NCBI GenBank assembly: GCA_025361165.1
Contig: JANYAU010000090.1
Coordinates: 1-50,463, forward strand
Reading direction: 5' to 3'
DNA: 50,463 bases
Origin: Betaproteobacteria bacterium
GTDB lineage: Bacteria > Pseudomonadota > Gammaproteobacteria > Burkholderiales > Thiobacteraceae
The stretch's first letter is position 1; each line of letters starts with the position of its first letter. The position numbers and the translations under genes are program-made. Under the pieces are notes generated by a model, which searched no databases, had not been told where the DNA came from, and was given only the letters and a program-made list of their open reading frames with translations. Below are positions 10,001 through 16,734 of the stretch, one piece after another.

Positions 10001-10827
10001 TCGGAACGCCAGTTTGGCGCGGCTCGGTTGAACCGGGCAAGACGCTGTTGGTGCATGCCGAGCAGGGATTCGGCGACACTTTGCAATTCGTACGTTTTTT
10101 GCGCTTTGCCAAGCCACGGGTGGGGCGGCTGGTGCTGTGCTGCCAAGCGGCGCTGGTGGATTTACTCGCGCATTCTCTGCTCAAGATGGGGTGGGTGGAT
10201 GCTGTGGTCTCGGAAACAGCGGACTTACCAGCCCATGATTACTCCTGCGCGCTCATGAGTTTGCCGCATATCCTCGGAAATGGGGCCAAAGATTTAGGTA
10301 TGGAAGCGGCGTATCTCCAGGCGGATCCGCTGCACTTAGAGCGCTTGACGCAGTTTGATCGCAACACACCGGGACTTAAAGTGGGCTTGGTGTGGGCCGG
10401 CTTACCGACGCATCAAAACAATCAGCGCCGTTCCATCGGCATCACGCCGTTCAAGCGCCTACTGCAAATTCCCGAGATACATTTTTATAGCCTGCAAAAA
10501 GGCCCGGCAGAAGTGGAATTGGAGGAAGTGGGTAAACTGGTGCGCGATCTCGCACCACAGCTCGACGATTTTGCCGATACTGCAGCGGCCATCGCGCAGC
10601 TTGATGTGGTGATCACGGTGGATACCGCCGTTGCGCATTTGGCGGGGGCAATGGGCAAGCCCGCCTGGGTACTGCTGCCGTTTGCGCCGGATTGGCGCTG
10701 GGGTCTCAGCCAATCCGCATCGGCGTGGTATCCCACGCTTAAGTTGTTTCGTCAAACCCAGCGCGGGTTGTGGAAAGATGTATTCGATCAAGTGGCGTTA
10801 GAACTCGCCAATCTGCGGCGTCATTAG
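7099..10827 (+). CDS. tandemly duplicated TPR-glycosyltransferase (two TPR + GT units)
   Basis: A 1242-residue protein built of two similar halves. Each half has an array of tetratricopeptide repeats (about residues 25-320 and 640-950; for example YSEAYNNLGNVLVQQDRLPEA) followed by a glycosyltransferase-like domain. The matching signatures are AEQGFGDTFNFLRYLP near residue 350 versus AEQGFGDTLQFVRFLR near 987, and TVDTSVAHLAGAMGKPVWVL near 534 versus TVDTAVAHLAGAMGKPAWVL near 1170. The second type of motif resembles the GT-B donor site of ADP-heptose/O-GlcNAc-like transferases. Family members with one TPR-GT unit are usually about half this size. It starts 10 bp after the previous gene and ends about 200 bp before fliC. 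A flagellin glycosyltransferase role is likely but not proven. Confidence 0.8.
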   Translation: MSLRVGHSLEPEKRQAAIPLAPHPLLAAASNHHMHGGLVEAEALYLSILRERTEDADALFLLGTLYLQMGSWDQAITRFGRLITLHPQHVDGYFHMGFAYQEKGVWADAEHCYQAALSLSPNHVLSRTHLASLLATQGKHQPALAHYLALAELEPHQPAHRVHCGLRYQDMGQGQAAEQALCAALAIDSRHMGALLALAALLVEQQRYAEAERYYVHAHMIDAQSAEAEQGLGSLRFLQYRYAEAHTHLTRAVQLKPDHPDTLCNLGATLRKQARLDAAETALRQALAFDPQHADAHFNLSVVLLQLGKLEEGWLEYEWRFRIKGRAPVVHDKPVWDGSPLAGKTILIQAEQGFGDTFNFLRYLPVLKAQGARVMFECQPGLRRLLMQCGYIDVLLERTPNFVVPSGFDVHAMLMSLPRIMQTRWETLPPAVPYIKPEPYLLQRWHARLASDPQFKVGVVWSGKLTHEDNPNRLCPIEQFAPLAAIPGVSIYSLQKGDAAAQFILQPWADPLNDLQDELRDFADTAAVISALDLVVTVDTSVAHLAGAMGKPVWVLLSDAPDWRWLLDREDSPWYPSMRLFRQQAHQDWGAPLAKLCAELRQAVARPRAIHRASESAVLAYSALLLVSLRQAREAQCLGNLGHAQHELEALLHSMPDHAEANLLLGELLLQQGQPEAAQVPLTRAQHTWPDHPLLLKLLGMAAQARGECAEATRYLERALNTGNEDGATWHAFGQCCQQLGLWAEALRAYRRSLDWQPEWAEVADKVGELLQGMGQVEEAMDYYLRALHAQPDYFSAHFHLGNALFSCGRNAAAEASLRCAMELNPRYAPARNNLGVALKAAGRLQEAECELLEAVRLDPAYSEAYNNLGNVLVQQDRLPEAEGAFRQALLHDPSNAQAYNNLGISMQALGAVDAALQCYDTATLLRPNFPEAHWNRALLLLLRGDYAAGFREYEWGFESGARLRLALGTPVWRGSVEPGKTLLVHAEQGFGDTLQFVRFLRFAKPRVGRLVLCCQAALVDLLAHSLLKMGWVDAVVSETADLPAHDYSCALMSLPHILGNGAKDLGMEAAYLQADPLHLERLTQFDRNTPGLKVGLVWAGLPTHQNNQRRSIGITPFKRLLQIPEIHFYSLQKGPAEVELEEVGKLVRDLAPQLDDFADTAAAIAQLDVVITVDTAVAHLAGAMGKPAWVLLPFAPDWRWGLSQSASAWYPTLKLFRQTQRGLWKDVFDQVALELANLRRH

Positions 10828-10927
10828 CCTTGTTTCGTAGTTTCTCAATGACATAAACCATCATAAAATCAAATTGTTGTGAACTAAGCCCTGTGCTTGA
10901 GTATGAGATATTTCACAAGGTTTCCCC

Positions 10928-10955
10928 TAAAGTTAAACCCCCTGCAAGACGCTAA
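10928..10955 (+). promoter_or_regulatory. sigma-28 type promoter of fliC
   Basis: TAAAGTTA (10928-10935), 12 bases, then GACGCTAA (10948-10955). Compared with the FliA consensus this is 7 of 8 and 6 of 8 matches, with a spacer one base longer than usual. It leaves an untranslated leader of about 75 bases before the fliC ATG. The leader holds a small CGCG-AAAA-CGCG hairpin just upstream of the AAGGAG ribosome-binding site. Confidence 0.65.
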
Positions 10956-11035
10956 ACGGAAGGACAACGGCAAAAGACGAAATGGGTTCTAGCCGTGGTC
11001 CGCGAAAACGCGAAATCTTGTGAAGGAGTTCTATC

Positions 11036-11890
11036 ATGTCACTAGTCGTCAATACCAATATTGCATCTCTGACTGCGCAACTCAATTTGAGCCGGAATCA
11101 GAGCTCCCTGCAAACCACCCTCCAGCGCCTGTCTTCCGGCCTACGCGTGAACAGCGCGAAGGACGATGCGGCTGGTCTGGCTGTGGCGGAAACGTTCACG
11201 TCCCAGATCCGTGGCAATACGCAAGCGGTGCGCAATGCCAACGACGGCATTTCGCTGGGCCAAACAGCGGAAGGCTCGTTAGGTTCAGTCGCCGGCAACT
11301 TGCAGCGGATTCGTGAGATCGCGGTGCAAGCGGCCAACGGCACAATCAGCAATTCCAACCGGTCACAATTGCAACAAGAGGTTGACCAGTTGACGCAAGA
11401 GGTTTCGCGCATTGTGCAGACTACAAACTTTAACGGCCAGAGTTTACTGTCCGGCGCCAGCACCTTGACGTTCCAAGTGGGAGCTGATGGGGTGGCGACG
11501 AACCAGGTGAGTGTGACCACCACCAACCTGGCAGCCTCGGGTTCGGCCGGCTTGTTTACGTACAGCACATCGCTCACGGCAACCGGCACGGTTGACGTGA
11601 CGACCTCGGGGGCTGCATCGGCGGCGCTGGCCAATATGGACAGCGATATCAACCGTGTGGCCACTACCCGTTCGACGTTCGGTGCGGTACAAAACCGGTT
11701 TGAGGCGGTGATTTCCAACTTGCAGAACTATGTGACTAACTTATCTGCATCGCGCAGCCGGATTATGGATGCAGACTTCGCTGCCGAAACGGCGAACCTT
11801 ACCCGCGCTCAGATTCTGCAACAAGCGGGCACCGCAATCTTGTCGCAAGCGAACGCACTCCCGCAATCGGCATTGAGCCTGTTGCGCTAA
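11036..11890 (+). CDS. fliC: flagellin, short form (filament protein)
   Basis: A 284-residue flagellin that polymerises into the filament after export by the flagellar type III system. The N-terminal D0/D1 helices carry NTNIASLTAQ and LQRLSSGLRVNSAKDDAAGLA. The C-terminal D1/D0 carry MDADFAAETANLTRAQILQQ and end in ALSLLR. The variable middle (about residues 145-205) is only some 60 residues and very rich in Ser/Thr, so the protein is much shorter than enterobacterial flagellin. AAGGAG lies seven bases before the ATG. It is preceded by a sigma-28-like promoter and by three glycosyltransferase genes, and followed by flaG and fliD. The Ser/Thr-rich middle is a likely O-glycosylation region. Confidence 0.96.
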   Translation: MSLVVNTNIASLTAQLNLSRNQSSLQTTLQRLSSGLRVNSAKDDAAGLAVAETFTSQIRGNTQAVRNANDGISLGQTAEGSLGSVAGNLQRIREIAVQAANGTISNSNRSQLQQEVDQLTQEVSRIVQTTNFNGQSLLSGASTLTFQVGADGVATNQVSVTTTNLAASGSAGLFTYSTSLTATGTVDVTTSGAASAALANMDSDINRVATTRSTFGAVQNRFEAVISNLQNYVTNLSASRSRIMDADFAAETANLTRAQILQQAGTAILSQANALPQSALSLLR

Positions 11891-11970
11891 GCGTAAGTGG
11901 AACGCGGATCGCGCGCATCTTCAGATAATGATGCACGTGGTCCGTCTCGGCACATTGTGAGGGTACAGCC

Positions 11971-12348
11971 ATGCCAAACCAAAGCAGTCCCATTGGTCAG
12001 GTAATAGCACAGGATAACGGCGCGCCGGTAGTTCCTCGGCCGTCTCCATCCGCACCAGCGGAAGCGGCTGGAGTGTCTCGGGCACAGCCAGCGGTACACG
12101 CCGAGTCCACCGCAGCAAGTGCTGATTCGGCCGCGGTCAAGCAAGCTGCTGAGCAGATCAACGAGTTCATTAAATCGAGCTCGCGCAATCTGGAGTTTTT
12201 GGTGGATAAAGGCTCTGGCCGAATTATCGTGAAAGTGCTGGACCAGGAAACCGGCGAAGTGATTCGCCAAGTTCCTGCGGAAGAAACGCTGGCGATCGCG
12301 CGTAGTTTGGATACTCAGCAAGGTGTAATTATCCGATCTAAAGCTTGA
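11971..12348 (+). CDS. flaG: FlaG family protein
   Basis: A 125-residue protein. The first 55 residues are low-complexity and rich in Ala/Pro/Ser, and the rest forms the FlaG domain. That domain includes INEFIKSSSRNLEFLVDKGS, then IIVKVLDQETGEVIRQVPAEE. The position between fliC and fliD is the usual one for flaG in Pseudomonas- and Vibrio-like clusters, where it influences filament length or stability. The ATG follows GAGGG about seven bases upstream. It sits 80 bp after fliC without its own obvious promoter, so it is probably read through from fliC. Confidence 0.9.
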   Translation: MPNQSSPIGQVIAQDNGAPVVPRPSPSAPAEAAGVSRAQPAVHAESTAASADSAAVKQAAEQINEFIKSSSRNLEFLVDKGSGRIIVKVLDQETGEVIRQVPAEETLAIARSLDTQQGVIIRSKA

Positions 12349-12362
12349 TGGTGTAGTAAACC

Positions 12363-12389
12363 GGCGCGGCCAGGACACGGAGCCGCGCC
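12363..12389 (+). other. strong intercistronic hairpin between flaG and fliD
   Basis: GGCGCGGC (12363-12370) pairs perfectly with GCCGCGCC (12382-12389), an 8-bp GC stem with an 11-base loop. No T-run follows, so it does not look like a classical terminator. It could slow polymerase, protect the upstream fliC-flaG transcript from 3' exonucleases, or set a lower level of fliD. Confidence 0.5.
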
Positions 12390-12434
12390 ACCCCCTACCT
12401 AGAACAAGAAGGCATGGGAGAAGGAGAAGCAATC

Positions 12435-13790
12435 ATGGCGATTAGTTCACCCGGAATAGGCTCCAATATCGATGTCAATTCGCTCGTCAGCCAGTTAATG
12501 GCGCTGGAGCGGCGCCCACTGGATGCGCTTAACCAGCGTAAATCTTTCTACAACGATGAGGTGTCTGCCTATGGAAAAATATCCAGCGATTTATCGGGTT
12601 TTCAATCCGCGGTTGCGGCATTAAAAAATACCAGCAGTTTTAATGTGTTTACAGCGGTCGCGGCGGATGCGACGCTGTTGACGGCAAGCGCCGACTCCAC
12701 GGCGAGCGCCACCAATCACTCGATTACCGTTACCCAACTTGCTCAAGCGCAGAAACTGTTTTCGGCGGCATTTGCGGATACCACCATAACCACCTTGGGT
12801 ACCGGGTCGCTCACCTTCAATAATGGCAATGGCGCAACGCCGTTCGTGGTTACGATTGATGCCACCAATAACACACTGGCTGGCATCGTCAATGCTGTCA
12901 ATTCCGCGTCTGGCAATTTCGGGGTATCGGCCTCTATCGTTAATGACGGCACCGGCAATCGCTTGTTGTTTTCGCCCAACAGTACCGGGGCCGCTAACGC
13001 ACTCACGGTGTCGGTGGTCGATACGGGGGATGGCAACAACATCGATAATTTTGGTTTGTCCCGATTATCTTATACGGGCGTCGCGAATAATCTTACACAA
13101 ACGCAAGCCGCGCAAAATGCCATTATTACCGTGGACGGGCTAGCCGGCATCAGCAAGGCATCCAATACCATTAGCGATGTGATTCAGGGTGTCACCTTGA
13201 ATCTGTTAAAGGGCGGCGGCATATCCACTACGCTGAATGTGGCGGTGGATACCACCACAATTACAACGAATGTTACGGGTGTCGTGACTGCCTACAACAA
13301 GCTCATCAGCGACATGAAGGATTTGCATAAAAAGGGCGGTGCGCTCGAAGCGGACAACACCGTGCTGAGTATTCAATCGCAACTCCTGTCGGTGTTTAAC
13401 ACACCGGCGGCAATTAGTGGAAACGCCTATAACTATTTAGCCCAAGTAGGCCTATCGCTAAAGTCCGATGGGACGCTGGCGCTGGATTCCACGGCTTTCC
13501 AGGGTGCGCTGTCTAGTAAGTTGAATGACGTAACCAAATTGTTCACGGACTCGACCCAAGGATTTATGCAGCGTTTCTATTCCAAGACACTGCAGTTACT
13601 ACAGCCCAATGGGGTGGTCGATTCGCAAAATCAGGGCCTTAATTCCCAGATTTCTAGTTTGGGTGTGCAGATTGATCAAATGCAAACACGCTTGACGCTT
13701 ACTGAGGCGCGCCTACGAAAACAGTATGCGGCGCTGGATGCGATGCTTGGAACAATGAGTCAAATGAGCACTTTGTTAGCGAAACTCTAA
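12435..13790 (+). CDS. fliD: flagellar filament capping protein FliD
   Basis: About 451 residues. The N-terminal SSPGIGSNIDVNSLVSQLMA and the following ERRPLDALNQRKSFYNDEVSAYGKI-type region are the hallmark of FliD (HAP2). FliD forms the cap at the filament tip under which flagellin subunits fold. The C-terminal coiled-coil end contains the conserved LRKQYAALDAMLGTM followed by QMSTLLAKL. ATG 12435 is taken as start because GGAGAAGGAGAA lies just upstream. An in-frame ATG at 12414 is part of the ribosome-binding region. It sits in the order fliC-flaG-fliD-fliS-fliT and is about the usual length. Confidence 0.96.
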   Translation: MAISSPGIGSNIDVNSLVSQLMALERRPLDALNQRKSFYNDEVSAYGKISSDLSGFQSAVAALKNTSSFNVFTAVAADATLLTASADSTASATNHSITVTQLAQAQKLFSAAFADTTITTLGTGSLTFNNGNGATPFVVTIDATNNTLAGIVNAVNSASGNFGVSASIVNDGTGNRLLFSPNSTGAANALTVSVVDTGDGNNIDNFGLSRLSYTGVANNLTQTQAAQNAIITVDGLAGISKASNTISDVIQGVTLNLLKGGGISTTLNVAVDTTTITTNVTGVVTAYNKLISDMKDLHKKGGALEADNTVLSIQSQLLSVFNTPAAISGNAYNYLAQVGLSLKSDGTLALDSTAFQGALSSKLNDVTKLFTDSTQGFMQRFYSKTLQLLQPNGVVDSQNQGLNSQISSLGVQIDQMQTRLTLTEARLRKQYAALDAMLGTMSQMSTLLAKL

Positions 13791-13827
13791 ACCGTATGAA
13801 AACCAACATGCAGAGGCGAGGACAATT

Positions 13828-14295
13828 ATGAGCGACGCAGTGAATCGCGCTTTAAGCGCTTACTCCACAGTTGACTTAGAATCGGCTGTCAATTCGGCGA
13901 GCCCCGTGCAGCTCATCTTATTGCTCTATGATGGCGCAATCAGCGCGCTGGCCACGGCTAAAGGACATATGCAGGAAATGCAGTTTGCCGAGAAAGGCCG
14001 CTTGATTTCTAAGGCCACCGGCATTATCGAAGGTCTGCGCGCGGTGCTGGATTTCCAGCGCGGCGGTGATATTGCCAAGAGTCTGAACGATTTGTATGAA
14101 TATATGAAGCATCGTCTGTCTGTCGCCAATTTGAAAAATGACCCAGAGGGTGTGGCTGAAGTGATGCGTTTACTCAATGAGCTGCGTGGTGCGTGGGTGA
14201 TATTAGAGGACGGTGATCGTCTCAGGGCGGCCGCAGAAATGAGCAAATTGACGCAGGGCCAAGGCCCGCGTGAACCCTTAAGTTTGAGAGCGTAA
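13828..14295 (+). CDS. fliS: flagellin export chaperone FliS
   Basis: A 155-residue FliS, which binds the C-terminal disordered end of flagellin and delivers it to the export gate. YSTVDLESAVNSASPVQLIL and the LLYDGAISAL helix at residues 12-42 are diagnostic. The next helices carry GLRAVLDFQRGGDIAKSLNDL and LYEYMKHRL. The C-terminal tail of about 20 residues (from QGQGPREP) extends beyond the four-helix bundle and is slightly longer than usual. GAGG lies about ten bases before the ATG. Its TAA overlaps the fliT ATG by one base, so the two are translationally coupled. Confidence 0.95.
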   Translation: MSDAVNRALSAYSTVDLESAVNSASPVQLILLLYDGAISALATAKGHMQEMQFAEKGRLISKATGIIEGLRAVLDFQRGGDIAKSLNDLYEYMKHRLSVANLKNDPEGVAEVMRLLNELRGAWVILEDGDRLRAAAEMSKLTQGQGPREPLSLRA

Positions 14296-14618
14296 TGCGA
14301 GTGCTCGATATCATTCCGCGTCTTGAACGCGCCCTAGCTGAAAGCCAAGTTATGCTGGTGGCGGCGCAGGACGGCTGCTGGGATGATTTGATTGAGCTGG
14401 AAACAGCGCGACGTGATTTGATTGCCGAGGCAAGCCGTGTTGAAACCACAGTGCTGGACGATGCGCTGGTGGCGCGCAAAAAAGACCTGATCCGCGATAT
14501 TCTGGCCGCTGACGCGCAGATCAAAGCGCTGACGCAAGCTTGGATGGGCGAACTACAAAGCGTGTTGACGAGCGTGCAAGTGGAGAGGAAACTGATTAGA
14601 GCCTACGAATCGCGCTAG
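14295..14618 (+). CDS. fliT: FliT-like flagellar chaperone
   Basis: A 107-residue, mainly helical protein starting in the TAATG overlap with fliS. FliT family proteins are short helical bundles that chaperone FliD, and in enterobacteria they also bind FlhDC. The sequence has the pattern expected: a first helix with repeated charged residues (LERALAESQVML), then the W-containing segment (CWDDLIELETARRDLI), and a C-terminal helix ending VERKLIRAYESR. Sequence conservation in this family is low, so the call rests partly on position directly after fliS. Confidence 0.8.
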   Translation: MRVLDIIPRLERALAESQVMLVAAQDGCWDDLIELETARRDLIAEASRVETTVLDDALVARKKDLIRDILAADAQIKALTQAWMGELQSVLTSVQVERKLIRAYESR

Positions 14619-14637
14619 TTTCTTAAGGAACTGTATC

Positions 14638-14856
14638 GTGTATGCGGCCTACTCAACAGAGCGCAAGCCCACGCGCCGGGCTGCCACCGACCTGGTCGGT
14701 GAAGTCGATACCATTCAGTCGGTGCGCCCAGAGATTCAACGGACACCGTACCAAAATCCGAAGCAAGGCCAACGTCGGCCGCTCAATAAAAAGCCGAGCG
14801 GTAAAGACCAGCGCAAGCCGAGCGATCCCGAACACAAAATTGACGATTACGCCTAA
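14638..14856 (+). CDS. small basic hypothetical protein in the flagellar operon
   Basis: A 72-residue frame starting at GTG 14638, with AAGGAA about ten bases upstream. The product is polar and rich in Lys, Arg, Pro and Gln. It has no signal peptide or membrane segment and is probably disordered (the region QNPKQGQRRPLNKKPSGKD is typical). It lies between fliT and the DUF2802 gene with gaps of about 20 bp on each side. Coding therefore looks likely from operon continuity rather than from any recognised domain. I do not recognise the family. Confidence 0.5.
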   Translation: MYAAYSTERKPTRRAATDLVGEVDTIQSVRPEIQRTPYQNPKQGQRRPLNKKPSGKDQRKPSDPEHKIDDYA

Positions 14857-14879
14857 AATGCTGGCTCAAAGGAGCGAGT

Positions 14880-15257
14880 ATGGACGCTAGTTTTGTCATT
14901 ACATGGAAAGAGTTGCTGATTTTCGGCATTATCGTGCTGGCGGTGTATATCGCTGAATTGCTACTGCTGATGGGGTCCGGTCAGTCGATCGGCTTGGGCT
15001 TTTTGCGCCACCGCAAAGACAAGCGCGAGCTGGTGGAACTGAAAACCCGATTGGCGACTCTGGAAACACGGCTCGCGCGACTTGAGGAAAACGATATTTC
15101 TGCCGATACCGTAGTGGAGCTCACTTCCACACCTTACGGCAAGGCTTTTAGTTTGGCCAAGCAGGGTATGGATGTGTCGCAAGTGGCGGCAAGCTGCGGC
15201 ATTTCGCGTGCAGAAGCCGAGTTGATCGTGGCGATGCAGAATAAACATTTGCATTGA
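14880..15257 (+). CDS. DUF2802-type membrane-anchored protein in the flagellar operon
   Basis: A 125-residue protein. A single N-terminal membrane helix (about residues 10-32, LLIFGIIVLAVYIAELLLLM) is followed by a basic stretch, a short coiled coil (about 48-65) and a helix-turn-helix-like C-terminus (GKAFSLAKQGMDVSQVAASC, then GISRAEAELIVAM). This arrangement matches DUF2802 proteins, which are found beside flagellar and chemotaxis genes in Pseudomonas and many betaproteobacteria. Their function is unknown. AAGGAG lies about six bases before the ATG. The HTH-like tail is reminiscent of a site-specific recombinase turn but is too short to call DNA-binding with confidence. Confidence 0.75.
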   Translation: MDASFVITWKELLIFGIIVLAVYIAELLLLMGSGQSIGLGFLRHRKDKRELVELKTRLATLETRLARLEENDISADTVVELTSTPYGKAFSLAKQGMDVSQVAASCGISRAEAELIVAMQNKHLH

Positions 15258-15300
15258 CGCTGGCGGCTCTTGGGCTGGCGCAGAGTAGTACGGGAGCCCC

Positions 15301-16398
15301 ATGGCGGTCAATGATATTCTCAATCAATTGCAGTCCCTGATCCAGGGATCTGCACCGCGGCTGATCGAAGTCACCGATCAACCGAAAGATCTCATCCCAT
15401 TTCTTCCTGGCGAGCGCTATACCGCCAAGGTGCAGGAAGAAATAGCGAATGGCCGTTTCTTGGTGCTGATCCGCGACCAAAAGCTTGATCTCAACCTACC
15501 GCGCAATACCCAACCCGGACAAAATATCGAATTACGTTTTGTCTCAGCCGATCCGCGTTTGACTTTTGTGCTGGCGGATGAAGTGCCGCACGTTCAAACG
15601 CAAGCACCGGTTAACTTAAGTGATGGCGCGCGCTATTTGGGCGCGCTTTTGGACCGGGTAAAAATCTTGGCGGCGAACCAGAGTCAAGCGCAAACCCAAT
15701 CGCTCACCACGCAAGTCCAGCAGAGCGCCAAACCGCTATTTGAAGGCGCGCCGCCGGCCCTCGCGCAGTTCGCCGCACTGCTTAAAGACAGCGTGACGAA
15801 GAGCGGTTTGTTTTATGAATCGCATCAAGCGCAATGGGCCGCGGGCGAAAAACCCTTGGCCGACTTACTGCGCGAACCGCAAGGCAAGTTTTCCGAACCG
15901 CGCGCCTTTGCCACTGCGCAAGCCGCGGCAAGCTTGCCCGGATTCAGCCAGTTAACGAAAGTAGAAATGGCGAATGTTCTATCTACGCCCAGTGCTTTCA
16001 CCACCCAGGAAAACCACCAAGACGCGGTGCATCCGCAAACCGCGCCGCTGGTGCAACAGCAGTTGGACGCGCTCGATATGCGGCAGATGGTGTGGCAGGG
16101 CCAAGTTTGGCCGGGCCAAGACCTGCGCTGGCAAATCGATGAGCGCACGGCGCACGATGGCGAAGCGGACGCGGCACGCGAGTGGCAAACCCGGCTCGAT
16201 CTGCAACTACCCAACCTGGGAGAGGTGAATGCATTACTGAAAATCTCTCCCCAGGGCGCAATCAGTATCGCATTGACCGCACATACCGGTGATACTGCGC
16301 GCGCCTTGAAAGCTGCCAGCCCCTTGCTCAATCAAGGCATGGAACGTGCCGGCTTACAACTCGCTACGCTGAACGTGGACACCGATGGATCGGCCTAA
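15301..16398 (+). CDS. fliK: FliK-like flagellar hook-length control protein
   Basis: A 365-residue protein. The N-terminal third is poorly conserved and the middle is rich in Gln and Ala (about residues 118-145), as in molecular-ruler FliK proteins. The C-terminal domain (about 275-365) fits the Flg_hook fold: TRLDLQLPNLGEVNALLKIS, then GAISIALTAHTGDTARALKA and a closing LQLATLNVD. FliK measures the hook and switches FlhB export specificity. The next gene encodes a FlhB C-terminal-like domain and overlaps it by 14 bases, which fits that partnership. It may be a second, divergent FliK rather than the main hook ruler, because no hook genes are nearby. Confidence 0.75.
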   Translation: MAVNDILNQLQSLIQGSAPRLIEVTDQPKDLIPFLPGERYTAKVQEEIANGRFLVLIRDQKLDLNLPRNTQPGQNIELRFVSADPRLTFVLADEVPHVQTQAPVNLSDGARYLGALLDRVKILAANQSQAQTQSLTTQVQQSAKPLFEGAPPALAQFAALLKDSVTKSGLFYESHQAQWAAGEKPLADLLREPQGKFSEPRAFATAQAAASLPGFSQLTKVEMANVLSTPSAFTTQENHQDAVHPQTAPLVQQQLDALDMRQMVWQGQVWPGQDLRWQIDERTAHDGEADAAREWQTRLDLQLPNLGEVNALLKISPQGAISIALTAHTGDTARALKAASPLLNQGMERAGLQLATLNVDTDGSA

Positions 16399-16696
16399 TC
16401 AGCACAAGGCAGCCATTGCGCTGGCTTACGGAGATGGTGCCTATGCGCCAAAAGTCGTGGCCAAAGGGCGTGGTGTACTTGCGGAAGCGATTATTGCGCG
16501 GGCCAAAGAGGCGGGGGTGTTTGTGCACGAGTCACCCGCCTTGGTGTCGTTGTTGATGCAAGTAGATATGGATCAATACATTCCACCCGAACTTTATCTT
16601 GCGGTGGCGGAATTACTGGCATGGTTGTATCAAATCGAACATGGCGGGCTGGCTGCACCCGGGCCATCGCTTACGCTACCGCTTAATCAAAAGTAA
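16385..16696 (+). CDS. free-standing FlhB C-terminal-domain (FhlB/YlqH-like) protein
   Basis: A 103-residue soluble protein equal to the cytoplasmic switch domain of FlhB. It shows HKAAIALAYGDGAYAPKVVAKG, then AEAIIARAKEAGVFVHESPAL and IPPELYLAVAELLAWLYQIE. The autocleavage motif NPTH of true FlhB is replaced (PNQH at residues 4-7), and there are no membrane segments. Homologous stand-alone domains occur beside fliK-like genes in several bacteria and can partly substitute for the FlhB C-terminus; the exact role is unclear. Its start lies inside the fliK-like gene, so translation is probably coupled. It is the last gene of the flagellar run. Confidence 0.85.
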   Translation: MDRPNQHKAAIALAYGDGAYAPKVVAKGRGVLAEAIIARAKEAGVFVHESPALVSLLMQVDMDQYIPPELYLAVAELLAWLYQIEHGGLAAPGPSLTLPLNQK

Positions 16697-16734
16697 TTTT
16701 TAGCGCGGGCGTATCCCCTTGCTGTAGTGTTGAT

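Noticed and set aside
10877-10918. Inverted TTGTGAA / TTCACAA upstream of fliC as a Crp or Fnr site
   Set aside because: The arms are 28 bases apart, whereas Crp/Fnr half-sites are separated by only 4 to 6 bases; chance or a weak hairpin is more likely.
11098-11718. Minus-strand open frame of 206 codons opposite fliC
   Set aside because: fliC is certain on the other strand, and the antisense product has no motif or ribosome-binding site.
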